This document shows, in pieces, positions 47,275 through 55,904 of a DNA stretch of 64,000 nt. Location: the NCBI RefSeq assembly GCF_016807805.1, contig NZ_CP063362.1:5932501-5996500 (forward strand), written 5' to 3'. The notes under the pieces are model-generated. The model did no database searches and was not told where the DNA came from. It saw only the letters and a list, made by a program, of their open reading frames with translations. Position numbers and translations under genes: made by a program. This stretch comes from Xanthobacter dioxanivorans. Lineage in GTDB: Bacteria; Pseudomonadota; Alphaproteobacteria; Rhizobiales; Xanthobacteraceae. The first letter of the stretch is position 1, and each line of letters begins with the position of its first letter.

Positions 47275-48891
47275 GTGACGTTGACACCGGACGATCTTCC
47301 TTCGGACCTTGCAAGTGCCTTGGCGGCGCTGCGGGCTGAGCGTGAGGCGCGGCTGCAAGCCGAGGCGTTGATCGCTCATCTGCAGCTGATGATCGAGAAG
47401 CTGAAGCGCGAGAAATATGGCCAGCGTTCCGAACGCACGGCACGGCTGATCGAGCAGATGGAACTTCAGCTCGATGAACTCGTGACCGCGGCGAGCGAGG
47501 ACGAGCTTGCCGCAGCCGTCGCGGCCACGGAAAGCGGGAACGCGCGCGCCTTCACGCGCAAGCGACCGGTGCGCAAGCCCTGGCCGGAGGATATCGAGCG
47601 CGAGCGGGTCGTCATTGATCCTCCCACCACCTGCACCTGTTGCGGCGGGGCGCGGCTGTCGAAGCTGGGCGAGGACGTGACCGGGACGCTTGAGGAAATC
47701 CCGCGCCGGTTCAAGCTGATCGAGACGGTGAGAGAGAAGTTCACCTGCCGCGATTGCGGGACGATCTCCCAGTCGCCGGCGCCGTTCCACGCCACGCCGC
47801 GCGGCTTCATCGGCCCAACGCTGCTGGCGACGATCCTGTTCGACAAGTTCGGCATGCACGCTCCGCTCAACCGCCAGAGCACGCGCTTCAAGGCCGAGGG
47901 CATCGACATGCCGGTTACAACGCTGGCCGACCAGGTCGGCCATGGAACCTTCGCCCTGAAGCCGGTCTTCGACCTGATCGAGAGCCATGTGCTCGCCGCC
48001 GAGCGCCTGCATGGCGACGACACGACGGTCCCGATCCTGGCGAAGGGCAAATGCGCGACCGGGCGCATATGGACCTATGTGCGCGATGACGGCCCCTTCG
48101 CCGGGCCCGCACCGCCGGCGGCGGTCTATTACGCCTCGGGCGACCGGCGTGGCGAACACCCGCAGAAGCACCTGGCCGGGTTCGCCGGCATCCTTCAGTG
48201 CGACTGTTACGGTGGCTTCGAGCCGTTGTTCGACCCGCAGCGGAAGGAACAGCCTATCACGCCGGCCTTTTGCTTCGCTCATGCGCGGCGCGGCTTCTTC
48301 GAGCTGGCCGACATCGCGAAAAAGACCCGTGACGGCAAGAAGGGCAAGCCGGTCTCCCCGATCGCCCTGGAGGCGGTCAGGCGTCTCGACGCGCTGTTCG
48401 AGATCGAGCGCGCCATCAACGGGCGCAGTGCCGACGAGCGGAGGGCTCTGCGCCAGGAGAAGAGCAAACCGCTTCTCGACGACATGCAGGCCTGGTTGCT
48501 CCGCGAACGCGAAACCCTCTCGCGCTCCGCCGAGGTCCTGAAGCCGATCAACTACATGCTCAGGCGCTGGGCCGACTTCGCCCGCTTCCTCGAGGATGGC
48601 AGGATCTGCCTCAGCAACAACGCCGCCGAAAGAGCGCTGCGGGGCATCGCTCTGGGACGGCGGAACTGGACCTTCGCCGGCTCCCAGCGTGGCGCCGATC
48701 GCGCCGCCGTCATCCTCACCCTCATCGCCACCGCCACGGCTCGCCTCAACGACGTCGATCCGAAAGCCTGGCTCGCCGATGTCCTGGCCCGCATCGCCGA
48801 TCTTCCCGCATCGCGTCTGCACGAACTGCTGCCCTGGGAATGGAAGCATCTGCAAGAGGCCGACAAGCCCGCCGATCAGCAGGCCGCCTGA
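47275..48891 (+). CDS. tnpC: IS66 transposase TnpC, copy 2 (intact)
   Basis: 538 residues from a GTG start. An N-terminal leucine-zipper-like coiled coil (about 12-70) comes first. A CxxC...CxxC zinc finger follows (CTCCGG and CRDCG, about 120-165). The DDE catalytic domain has its acids in HGDDTTVP (D248/D249), CDCYGG (D310) and NNAAERAL (E452). The C-terminal IS66 domain ends in LLPWEWKHLQE. It is full length for the family and has no disruption, so it could also mobilise copy 1. Confidence 0.95.
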   Translation: MTLTPDDLPSDLASALAALRAEREARLQAEALIAHLQLMIEKLKREKYGQRSERTARLIEQMELQLDELVTAASEDELAAAVAATESGNARAFTRKRPVRKPWPEDIERERVVIDPPTTCTCCGGARLSKLGEDVTGTLEEIPRRFKLIETVREKFTCRDCGTISQSPAPFHATPRGFIGPTLLATILFDKFGMHAPLNRQSTRFKAEGIDMPVTTLADQVGHGTFALKPVFDLIESHVLAAERLHGDDTTVPILAKGKCATGRIWTYVRDDGPFAGPAPPAAVYYASGDRRGEHPQKHLAGFAGILQCDCYGGFEPLFDPQRKEQPITPAFCFAHARRGFFELADIAKKTRDGKKGKPVSPIALEAVRRLDALFEIERAINGRSADERRALRQEKSKPLLDDMQAWLLRERETLSRSAEVLKPINYMLRRWADFARFLEDGRICLSNNAAERALRGIALGRRNWTFAGSQRGADRAAVILTLIATATARLNDVDPKAWLADVLARIADLPASRLHELLPWEWKHLQEADKPADQQAA

Positions 48892-49094
48892 CCCCAAACA
48901 TTATCATAGCGCCAACATCGCTCGCGCGGGCACCTATCCCGCGGCCATCGTCGTATGCGTACCGTGGACCCAGATCAGGCCGTCCTCCGGCTCCATGTCG
49001 ATGGCAATATCGGCGAGCCAGTCCGCGTCCTCGCCGAGATCCCGTGCAACGAGCGCCAAGGTCCGGACGGAATGGACCTTGTTGACCTGCATCG

Positions 49095-50763
49095 TCAGGC
49101 CGCGATTGCGGTGGTTGGCAGGGGGCGCCAGTTCCACGGCAGTAGTTCGTCGAGCCGGCCCTGGGGTAATCCTGCGATGCGGGCCAGAACATCGGCTACC
49201 CAAGCCTGTGGATCGACGTCGTTCATCTTCGCGGTCTGGATCAGCGTCGCCATGGCGGCGGCCCGCTCGGCGCCGCGGCTAGAGCCCGCAAACAGCCACG
49301 CTTTTCGACCGAGGGCAAAACCTCTGAGCGCTCGCTCGGCGGCATTGTTCGACAGGCAGGCTCGCCCGTCGTCGACGAACGAGGCAAAGCTGTCCCAGCG
49401 TCTGAGCATGTAGTCGATTGGCTTGGCGACGGTCGCCGAGCGCGAGAGCTTGACGCGCTGCTCGCCGAGCCAAGAGCGCAAGTCGTCGACCAGCGGGCGG
49501 CTGCGCTCCTGCCGGACCTGGCGGCGCTCATCGGCGCTCAGACTGTTGATCTCGCGCTCGATAGAAAAGAGCGCGTCAATGCGCTTCACCGCCTCCAAGG
49601 CGATCGGCGACACGGGCGCGGCGCCGGGCCCGCGCCGTGCGCTCGCGGCAATGTCGGCGAGTTCAAAGAAGCCGCGACGGGCATGGGACCAACAGAGCGC
49701 CGACGTGACCGGGCCGCCCGGACGTGCGGGATCATATAGCCCGTTGTAGCCGCCATAGGCGTCGGCCTGCAGGATGCCGCGCCAAGCAGCGAGGTGCGCG
49801 TCTGGATGCTCCTGCCGGCGGTCGCGCGAAGCGAAGTAGAGCGCCGCCGGCGGATCGGCGCCGCCAAAGGGCCGGTCGTCGCGGACATAGGTCCAGATCC
49901 GGCCCGTGTCGGTCTTGCCTTTGGCCAGGATAGGCACAGTCGTGTCGTCGGCGTGCAGTCTCTCGGCCGTCATGACGTGCCGGGCGATCAACTCGTGCAA
50001 CGGCGCAAGCGCCACAGTCGCCGCGCCAACCTGGTCGGCGAGCGTGGACACGGAGAGGTCGATCCCTTCCCTCGCGTAGCGCTCGCTCTGCCGGTTCAAG
50101 GGCTGATGTTGGCCGAACTTCTCATAGAGGATCGTCGCCAGCAGGTTCGGACCGGCAAAGCCGCGCGGGGTGACGTGGAAGGGCGCCGGCGGCTGCGTGA
50201 TCGCCTCGCAAGCGCGGCACGTGAACTTCTCCCGCACAGTCTGGATCACCTTCCAGGACCGAGGCACAACCTCCAAGGTCTCTGTCACGTCCTCGCCGAG
50301 CTTTGACAGCTTCATGGACCCGCAGCAGGGGCACGACGTCGGCACTGCAATCACGACACGCTCGCGCGGCAGATGCTCCGGGAAGGGCTTGCGCACGGGA
50401 CGGCGGCGCAGGGCCGGAGCGGGCAGCGACGCCTGGCGCGCCGTTGCCTCCGCCGCGATCTCGTCTTCCGTAGCAGCTTCCTCCAACTCCGCGAGCTGGA
50501 GCTCCATCTGGTCGATAAACCGCGCCGTGCGCTCGGAACGCTGACTAGAGCTCGCGCTTGAGCTTCTCGATCATCAGCTTCAGATGCGCGATCGTCACCT
50601 CGGTCGATGAGGCTGCAGCCTTCGCGGCGAGGGCTTCGGCTTGCGCCTCTACCCTCGCCTGGCGCTCCGCCAAGATCATCGCATGCGCCGCCGCCAGATC
50701 GGTCGGCAGGGTCGGCGACAGGGGCGATTCAGCGGGCGTGTTCACAACGAAAGGGAACCACAT
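49095..50763 (-). pseudogene. tnpC: IS66 transposase TnpC of a third, different IS66, -2 frameshift
   Basis: The N-terminal coiled coil ends at KLMIEKLKREL with a premature TAG. The next frame resumes at SERTARF and MELQLAELEEAA and runs intact for 470 codons. Loss of two bases in the expected CTCTACGGTCAG (read as CTCTAGTCAG, near 50546) explains it. The catalytic domain has HADDTTVPIL, ADAYGGYNGLY and NNAAERALRGF. It is clearly diverged from the tnpC of copies 1 and 2. The 3' end of the element past the stop seems lost. Confidence 0.88.
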
Positions 50764-50790
50764 CCGCCGGCAAAAACAAGGCTCGAAGCT

Positions 50791-51138
50791 CTATCCGATC
50801 GCCGTGGGACGCCAGGTCTCTACCGGGTTGCGCCAGTCGATGCCGGAGAGCAGGTAGCCCATCTGCGCGGGTGTGATCGCGACGACGCCGTCGGCCGGCG
50901 ACGGCCACAGGAAGCGGCCCTTCTCCAGTCGCCGTACGTAGAGGCTCGCCGCCTGCCCGTCGTGCCAGATCACCTTCAAAAGATCACCGCGACGCCCGCG
51001 GAAGCAGAAGATGTGGCCACCGAGCGGATCACGCTTCAAGACCTCCTGCGCCACCAGCGCCAGCGAGGCGAACCCCTTCCTCATATCCGTGTGGCCGGTC
51101 GCCAGCCACACCTTCACGCCCACCGGAACCGGGATCAC
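50791..51138 (-). CDS. tnpB: IS66 TnpB of third element
   Basis: 115 residues, Orf2 family: [39 protein letters not shown] and [13 protein letters not shown]. It shares all motifs with the other two TnpB proteins but differs at many positions, showing a separate IS66 lineage. It overlaps tnpA by 4 bp. Probably not functional in transposition because tnpC is broken. Confidence 0.93.
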   Translation of the reverse strand: MIPVPVGVKVWLATGHTDMRKGFASLALVAQEVLKRDPLGGHIFCFRGRRGDLLKVIWHDGQAASLYVRRLEKGRFLWPSPADGVVAITPAQMGYLLSGIDWRNPVETWRPTAIG

Positions 51139-51524
51139 CGAAGTGCCTCGAGGCCCCGCGCCAGCTTGAGCATCGCATCGATATCGACGCCGCCCTCGGC
51201 AATGACGCGCCGACCAGCGGACAACACGATCTCGACCCGCAGCGAGCGATCAAGCATCGCTGCTGGATTATGATCCTGGCTGCCCTGATCCAGCACCGGT
51301 GTCGGATTGAGAAGCACGGAATCCGGCGCAATCGACACCGGCAGAAACGCCGCAGGACTTTGCCGCTCATCGAGCCGCTCGCGCCATCGGTAGATCTGCT
51401 GCGCCTGAATGCCATGCCGCTTCGCCGTCGCGATCACGTTCCCGCTCGACAGCGCCTCGCTCACGACTGCGCGCTTCTCCTCCACGCTCCAGCGGCGGCG
51501 CCGGACATACGTCTCATCATCCAT
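51135..51524 (-). CDS. tnpA: IS66 TnpA of third element
   Basis: 129 residues from [20 protein letters not shown]; the longer open frame would start inside flanking IS sequence. The helix-turn-helix is [16 protein letters not shown]. It is IS3/IS911-like in the N-terminal half, as usual for IS66 TnpA. Its stop overlaps the tnpB start. Confidence 0.9.
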   Translation of the reverse strand: MDDETYVRRRRWSVEEKRAVVSEALSSGNVIATAKRHGIQAQQIYRWRERLDERQSPAAFLPVSIAPDSVLLNPTPVLDQGSQDHNPAAMLDRSLRVEIVLSAGRRVIAEGGVDIDAMLKLARGLEALR

Positions 51525-51599
51525 GCAAAGCTCTCCAGCAACACTGCCGGCACTGCTGCCGGACCAGGAGCGGGAAAAGCTGAACGCCGAAATGCTTCT

Positions 51600-51785
51600 C
51601 AACAAGGCGGCCTACGGCGCATGCTTACCCTGCAAGCTCAACGAGGTCAATCCAGTTGCCTACCTCGCCGAAACCCTCGACGCCATCATCAACGGCTATC
51701 CGCAGAGCCGGATCGAGGAACTCATGCCCTGGCGATTCCGGAAAACGTCAAGCCCAAATCCGTAGGCGATCGGCGAGGCGCTTAC
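51600..51785 (+). pseudogene. IS66 TnpC C-terminal fragment and right end of a fourth element
   Basis: CKLNEVNPVAYLAETLDAII followed by NGYPQSRIEELMPWRF is the conserved C-terminal IS66 domain. Just past the stop, the sequence ends GGCGCTTAC at 51785, which read from the other strand is GTAAGCGCC, the canonical IS66 terminal repeat. So a fourth IS66 is represented only by its 3' end, opposite in direction to the third element. Confidence 0.7.
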
Positions 51786-52082
51786 GACTGCGCGCAAGCT
51801 CGCCGTCGTGATCTGGCACCTGCTAGCCAAAGGCGAGAGCTACGTCTGGGCGCGACCCTCGCTGCACGCCAAGAAGCTGCGCGATCTCGAGCTCAAAGCC
51901 GGGCACAAGGCGGCACGCGGTCAGAATGGCGCCGCGCATGCCTACAATATCAAGAGCCACCGCGAGGAGGAGCGGCGCTGGGTCGAGCAAGCCGAGCTGG
52001 CCTACGCGCGCTTCGTGGCCGGCTGGAACCCGCGAGGACCGAAAAGGGTGCGCACGGGCGCCGCAACGAGGTGCGGCGATAG
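51786..52082 (+). pseudogene. IS110-family transposase, C-terminal fragment
   Basis: The frame reads TARKLAVVIWHLLAKGESYV, then WARPSLHAKKLRDLELKAGH, and ends with RRWVEQAELAYARFVAGW. This is the end of IS110/IS116-type transposases. The transposase catalytic and serine regions are absent. It abuts the IS66 right end, so an IS66 may have inserted into this IS110 copy. The IS110 N-terminal stub at 46249 has the same orientation and could be the other end. Confidence 0.75.
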
Positions 52083-52280
52083 AGGCTGCGCGGCAGGGCT
52101 CCCACGCCCTGCTCTTCACCACGCGGTCACCCGCACGCGAGAGGAGAATATCGCAGATCGGAATAGAAAGCTCTTGTCGATCACATCACTGCTCCAGGGC
52201 AGTTCGATGGTGTTGTTGACGGCATCGATATCTCTCCGCAGGACACGGACTCGCTCAGCCTCGCCGAATCTCTTGACAGC

Positions 52281-52751
52281 TTACGCGACCTCCCAGAAGC
52301 TGTATTCTGGCCCTGTTGCACTTCTTGAGCCTTTTCCGATGCAAACTAACCTGTTTAGCCAATCCATATTTGGCTCTGATGCCTCAAAACTTCCTGATAC
52401 ATAGTAATAATAGCTGTGAGGCTCAACGTCTTCCCCCCTTGTGACGCGCGCCAGTATCTCGGGATGTCCAGCACGTATGCCGGCGTAGTGCAGGATGACA
52501 AAGCTGCCCTCATCGGTCTTGAGTGGCAAGCGTACATCAATGTACATGCAGGACTGATCTTCATTGAGCGTGATCCAGTCGGTTCCACCCGGGAGAACCT
52601 CCCCCGACATGCGCCCTTCGAATCGACCGCCGGAAACGGGGGCAACTCGTCGATAACCCCGTGGAGTCGCGCCAACATCATGATGCGCACCAACACGAAG
52701 CTTAAGGTCGAACAGAGGTTTCAAGGAAATTGCACTGCTCAAGGTGACCTC
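52281..52751 (-). CDS. DUF3237 domain protein
   Basis: 156 residues from the ATG of MEVTLSSAISLKPLFDLKLR; the frame is open to 52844 with two more ATGs and no convincing ribosome site, so the start is uncertain. The DUF3237 core is clear: RRVAPVSGGRFEGRMSGEVL, PGGTDW, a VRLPLKTDEGSF strand and YYYYVSGSFEASEPNMDWLN. These beta-barrel proteins have no assigned reaction, but they are common in catabolic clusters with flavin monooxygenases. It is the last gene of the minus-strand cluster. Confidence 0.82.
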   Translation of the reverse strand, partial: EVTLSSAISLKPLFDLKLRVGAHHDVGATPRGYRRVAPVSGGRFEGRMSGEVLPGGTDWITLNEDQSCMYIDVRLPLKTDEGSFVILHYAGIRAGHPEILARVTRGEDVEPHSYYYYVSGSFEASEPNMDWLNRLVCIGKGSRSATGPEYSFWEVA

Positions 52752-52887
52752 CATTGGGACTGACAGCGCGAGCTTTGCAGATTGCATCGGATATTTCGTT
52801 CTCAAAATTGCTGCGCTCGCGCGAGACGGTATAGTCAGGAACATTAACGGCCATTATCCCCGGGTCGGCCTGAATCAGAAGACAAGC

Positions 52888-53823
52888 TCACACCGCGCGC
52901 CCAGCAAAATTCAACGGCAACCCCGCTGAAGGCCAGCGCATGGCGGCAAGCTTGCCGCTGCCGGACAGCGTAATATAGGCGGTGCGCAGGTCATCTCCCC
53001 CAAAGCAGATGTTGGTGGGGTACGGATCGGGCATTGACAATTGCCGTAACAACGTCCCCTCGGGACTGATCTCGCTGATGACACCCGATACGAGGGTGGC
53101 GACACAGATCACGCCGGCCTCATCCACGGCAAGGCTGTCGAACCGCTGGTAGCCTCCCAGCCCGGCCACAAGCCGGCCGCCGTGCGGTGAAGGCCACGGC
53201 AGCTTGCGCACCACCCCCGGAGCCTGGATATCAAACGCCCAAAGCCGTGCCGTATCTGTTTCCGCTACATACAGGATCCGGCCATCGGGAGACAGGCCAA
53301 CCCCGTTTGGCGCCAGCAACGGTGCTGCAACGGTTGTGATGTGGGTGCCATCAATGGACGCATAGTACAATGCGCCATGGTCACGTTCATGCATTCGGAC
53401 CTTGCCCATATCCGAAAAATAGAAGCCCCCGTGGGTATCGAACACGATATCGTTGGGCCCGCGCAGCGGTTGCCCCTCACAGGACGTATAGAGGACCCGG
53501 ATTGCTCCCGTGACGAGATCGAGTCTCTCGATGCGTCCACCGGAATAATTGGACGCTTGCAGCGTCGGCCGGAGCAAATCCTGCGTCTCCAGCCACTCAA
53601 AGCCACCATTATTGCAGACATAAAGAGCGCCGTCCGGACCAAGCGCTGCTCCGTTTGGCCCGCCGCCCGTCTCGGCTACAACGGCGACAGTACCGTCAGG
53701 GTAGATGCGGGTGACAGTGGCGCGCGCGATCTCCACCAGCACGATGGAGCCGTCTGCACAAAATACCGGGCCCTCCGGGAAGAGCAGTCCATGGGCAAGG
53801 ATGTGTAGTTCAGGAGAATCCAT
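52888..53823 (-). CDS. SMP-30/gluconolactonase/LRE family protein
   Basis: 311 residues from MDSPELHILAHG, with an AAGGA site 5-9 bp before the ATG; the longer start adds a Trp-rich segment unlike the family. A six-bladed beta-propeller is shown by repeated DG and PNG motifs: FPEGPVFCADGSIVLVEI, GPNGAALGPDGALYVCNNGG, LRGPNDIVFDTHGGFYFSDM and APNGVGLSPDGRILYVAET. The conserved Glu, Asn and Asp of the metal site are in these blocks. The family hydrolyses lactones in the cytoplasm. A lactone product of the neighbouring flavin monooxygenase would be a logical substrate. Confidence 0.9.
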   Translation of the reverse strand: MDSPELHILAHGLLFPEGPVFCADGSIVLVEIARATVTRIYPDGTVAVVAETGGGPNGAALGPDGALYVCNNGGFEWLETQDLLRPTLQASNYSGGRIERLDLVTGAIRVLYTSCEGQPLRGPNDIVFDTHGGFYFSDMGKVRMHERDHGALYYASIDGTHITTVAAPLLAPNGVGLSPDGRILYVAETDTARLWAFDIQAPGVVRKLPWPSPHGGRLVAGLGGYQRFDSLAVDEAGVICVATLVSGVISEISPEGTLLRQLSMPDPYPTNICFGGDDLRTAYITLSGSGKLAAMRWPSAGLPLNFAGRAV

Positions 53824-54066
53824 CACGATTCCTTCACAACCTCCGAAGTCGGAATGAAACGCCGCATGGCCGACGACATCGCATTTGGTCCTAGAGCGAT
53901 GCGGCCACCAAAGCCAAAACTCAACACTAGACCATCCAACCGAGATGAAAAACATTCTCCGAAGATTCAGGCATCGGGAAATGCTCTCGAATCCAATAGC
54001 TTCCGTGCCGTTGAGTCATGCCCCGGAGGACCTAACGATGTCTGCCGCCGATACGACGGATTTGGC

Positions 54067-55842
54067 CTAGGCCGGGAGAAGCCCCAACTCGGCAGCCTTG
54101 ATCTGCAGAGCGAGATACTTTGAATAGATGCGGCACTGGGAGAATGCGCCGCCTGTGAACCACAGGCCAGGCTGGCCAGTCCGCATCCACATGCTGCGGA
54201 GCTCCTGGGATTCGTCGAATCCCCAGATGCTGCCGACGCGCTTGGATACATCCTCCCCGAACAGCGTGCGCACGACGTGATCCAACCCTTTGTAGCCGGT
54301 CGCCAGAACCACAAGCTCGCCTGGTACGAGCCCTCCATCCCGCATGCGCACACCGGAGGCTTCAAACCCCTCGATGTCGTAGTACTGCAGCAGCCCAACC
54401 TCCTTGTTGGCGATGAGGTCGGAGCCGCCCACGTTGAAGTAATAACCGCCACCACGGGTCCGGAATTTCAGCGGCCAACCGAACTCGTCAAAGTCCAGTC
54501 GGAAGCCTGCCTCCTGCAATCTCTTGTGCAGAGGCGCATCGTACTCGCGCGCCTTCACCGTCAATAGCCGGTGTGACTGCTTCATTACTTCCAGCGGAAT
54601 GGAGGCGCTGAGCAGATCCCGGTCGATGATCGAAGGCCCCTTGCCGTAAAAGATGCCGTCATACAGCTGAGCGCTCGGCTCAATATTGATGACTTCCGTC
54701 GGGCTGCGCTGCACCATGGTGACATAGGCGCCATGGCCGTGCAGATCCTGCGTAATGTCGTGCGCGCTGGTGCCTGTGCCAAAGACGAAGACATTCCTGT
54801 CTTTGTACTCAGCCCCATTCCTAAAGGCGCTGGAATGCACGACGGCCCCGCTGAAATTCTCTAGCGTCGGAATTTTTGGAATGTTGGGCGTGCCGCTGAC
54901 GCTGGTGGCCATGATGATGTGGCGCGGGCGCATCACCCTCTGCGAGCCGTCATCCAGACGCAAGCGAGCCGACCAGTGGGCGGCCGCCTCGTCATAGGTC
55001 GCGCCTTCGAACTGGGTGCGCGTCCAAAAATTTATGTCCAACGCTTCGACGTAAAGTTCCAGCCAATTGGCGATCTTGTCTTTGGCGATGTAGTTCGGCC
55101 AGGTCGAAGGAAACGGCAGATATGCCAGATGATTGCTGGGCGTCTTGTTGTGCAGCTTCAGCGAGTGGTAGCGATTGCGCCAGTTGTCGCCTATGCGCGC
55201 CATGCGATCCACCACCAGCGCATCAATCCCCTGCGCCTTGAGTGCGGCAGCTGCGCTCAGGCCGGAGTGCCCTCCTCCAACGATCAGGACAACGGGATCG
55301 CGGTCGGCAAACCGCCGTTCCTCCTCTCGTCTGTCAAGCCAGTTCGGACCATGCCAATCCCGCTCGAAAGGCGGTTCCTCCCGACTCAGGCGAACGGTTT
55401 CCTCATCATGCCCACCGATGCTCTGCAGCGCAGTCAGCAGGGTCCAGGCCCGGGGGACGGAATCCACCGCGTCGGCGCGCTTGATGCGCACCACCCCCTC
55501 ACCGTGCCCCACAGCCGTCTCGAAACGCAAGATCGCTTCGACCACCGCGTCACCCGCCCGCTCGGCAAATGTCGGGGCCGCACGCTCCTCGTCGATCCGG
55601 AAATCCCGGGCACCACTTTCGCGGGCAGCATCGAGCAAAGCAGGCGCGATCGCATCTTTCTCGCTGATCGTGCCCAGGGTCCATCGCAACGCTACGATAT
55701 CACGCCAATGAGCATCGTGACGGAACAGTATCCGTACCGCGTCGAGATCGCCGGATCGCAGCGCTGAGTTCAGCCCGGTGAGCCAGGCCTGAACGATCTG
55801 CTCTGGTGCTCGGTCCAATGACGGCGTGTAGAGGTTATTCAT
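54067..55842 (-). CDS. flavin-containing monooxygenase with N-terminal NTF2-like domain
   Basis: 591 residues, ATG with a GGAGG site. Residues about 15-150 look like an NTF2/SnoaL domain (LRSGDLDAVRILFRHDAHWR). The FAD Rossmann motif is VGGGHSGLSAAAAL (188-201) and the NADP motif VFVFGTGTSAHD. The FMO/Baeyer-Villiger fingerprint FxGxxxHxxxF is present as FSGAVVHSSAF. This fusion layout occurs in class B monooxygenases of catabolic clusters. Insertion of one O atom into a ketone, N or S centre is expected. A perfect 24-bp palindrome lies just upstream, next to the aldehyde dehydrogenase stop. Confidence 0.9.
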   Translation of the reverse strand: MNNLYTPSLDRAPEQIVQAWLTGLNSALRSGDLDAVRILFRHDAHWRDIVALRWTLGTISEKDAIAPALLDAARESGARDFRIDEERAAPTFAERAGDAVVEAILRFETAVGHGEGVVRIKRADAVDSVPRAWTLLTALQSIGGHDEETVRLSREEPPFERDWHGPNWLDRREEERRFADRDPVVLIVGGGHSGLSAAAALKAQGIDALVVDRMARIGDNWRNRYHSLKLHNKTPSNHLAYLPFPSTWPNYIAKDKIANWLELYVEALDINFWTRTQFEGATYDEAAAHWSARLRLDDGSQRVMRPRHIIMATSVSGTPNIPKIPTLENFSGAVVHSSAFRNGAEYKDRNVFVFGTGTSAHDITQDLHGHGAYVTMVQRSPTEVINIEPSAQLYDGIFYGKGPSIIDRDLLSASIPLEVMKQSHRLLTVKAREYDAPLHKRLQEAGFRLDFDEFGWPLKFRTRGGGYYFNVGGSDLIANKEVGLLQYYDIEGFEASGVRMRDGGLVPGELVVLATGYKGLDHVVRTLFGEDVSKRVGSIWGFDESQELRSMWMRTGQPGLWFTGGAFSQCRIYSKYLALQIKAAELGLLPA

Positions 55843-55880
55843 GTTTCCTCCGTTCTTTTAGCTGCGTGGCCAGGAAGCCT

Positions 55881-55904
55881 GGATTCTGATGAACATCAGA
55901 ATCC
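55881..55904. promoter_or_regulatory. perfect 24-bp palindrome between ALDH stop and monooxygenase start
   Basis: GGATTCTGATG pairs exactly with CATCAGAATCC around two bases. It covers the stop codon of the aldehyde dehydrogenase and lies 39 bp before the monooxygenase ATG. With no T tract after it, and with such perfect symmetry, an operator or an mRNA processing hairpin is more likely than a terminator. Confidence 0.6.

Larger units (their letters stand above)
46428..48962 (+). mobile_element. IS66-family element, copy 2, full length
   Basis: A 2535-bp element with the same terminal repeats as copy 1. It is flanked by the 8-bp duplication CGTGGACC at 46420-46427 and 48963-48970. It encodes intact TnpA, TnpB and TnpC and is therefore probably active. 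It differs from copy 1 by only a few bases outside the 631-bp deletion, so the two insertions are recent. Confidence 0.95.
46355..49092 (-). pseudogene. small conserved hypothetical gene split by IS66 copy 2
   Basis: The 5' part, starting at 49092, reads MQVNKVHSVRTLALVARDLG then EDADWLADIAIDMEPEDGLI and WVH. After removing IS66 copy 2 and one copy of its duplication, the frame continues DPQHEEGIIDDDDLLVRQAV then GDS before the IS110 stub cuts it. Such 80-100-residue acidic proteins are common and uncharacterised in Rhizobiales. The 3' end is lost, so this is a relic twice over. Confidence 0.75.
49095..51524 (-). mobile_element. third IS66-family element, truncated
   Basis: tnpA, tnpB and tnpC are present in order on the minus strand, with the usual 4-bp overlap of tnpA and tnpB. 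I found no convincing terminal repeat just past the tnpC stop, where a different gene starts 3 bp on the other side of the stop, nor upstream of tnpA. The limits given are those of the genes only. Confidence 0.7.

Noticed and set aside
42715..48891. Repeated blocks as a CRISPR array or tandem duplication
   Set aside because: The repeats are two IS66 elements with terminal inverted repeats and separate 8-bp target duplications, not short spaced repeats.
47233..48897. Minus-strand open frame of 554 codons across IS66 tnpC
   Set aside because: Antisense of a transposase with intact catalytic residues; the same shadow appears in the deleted copy.
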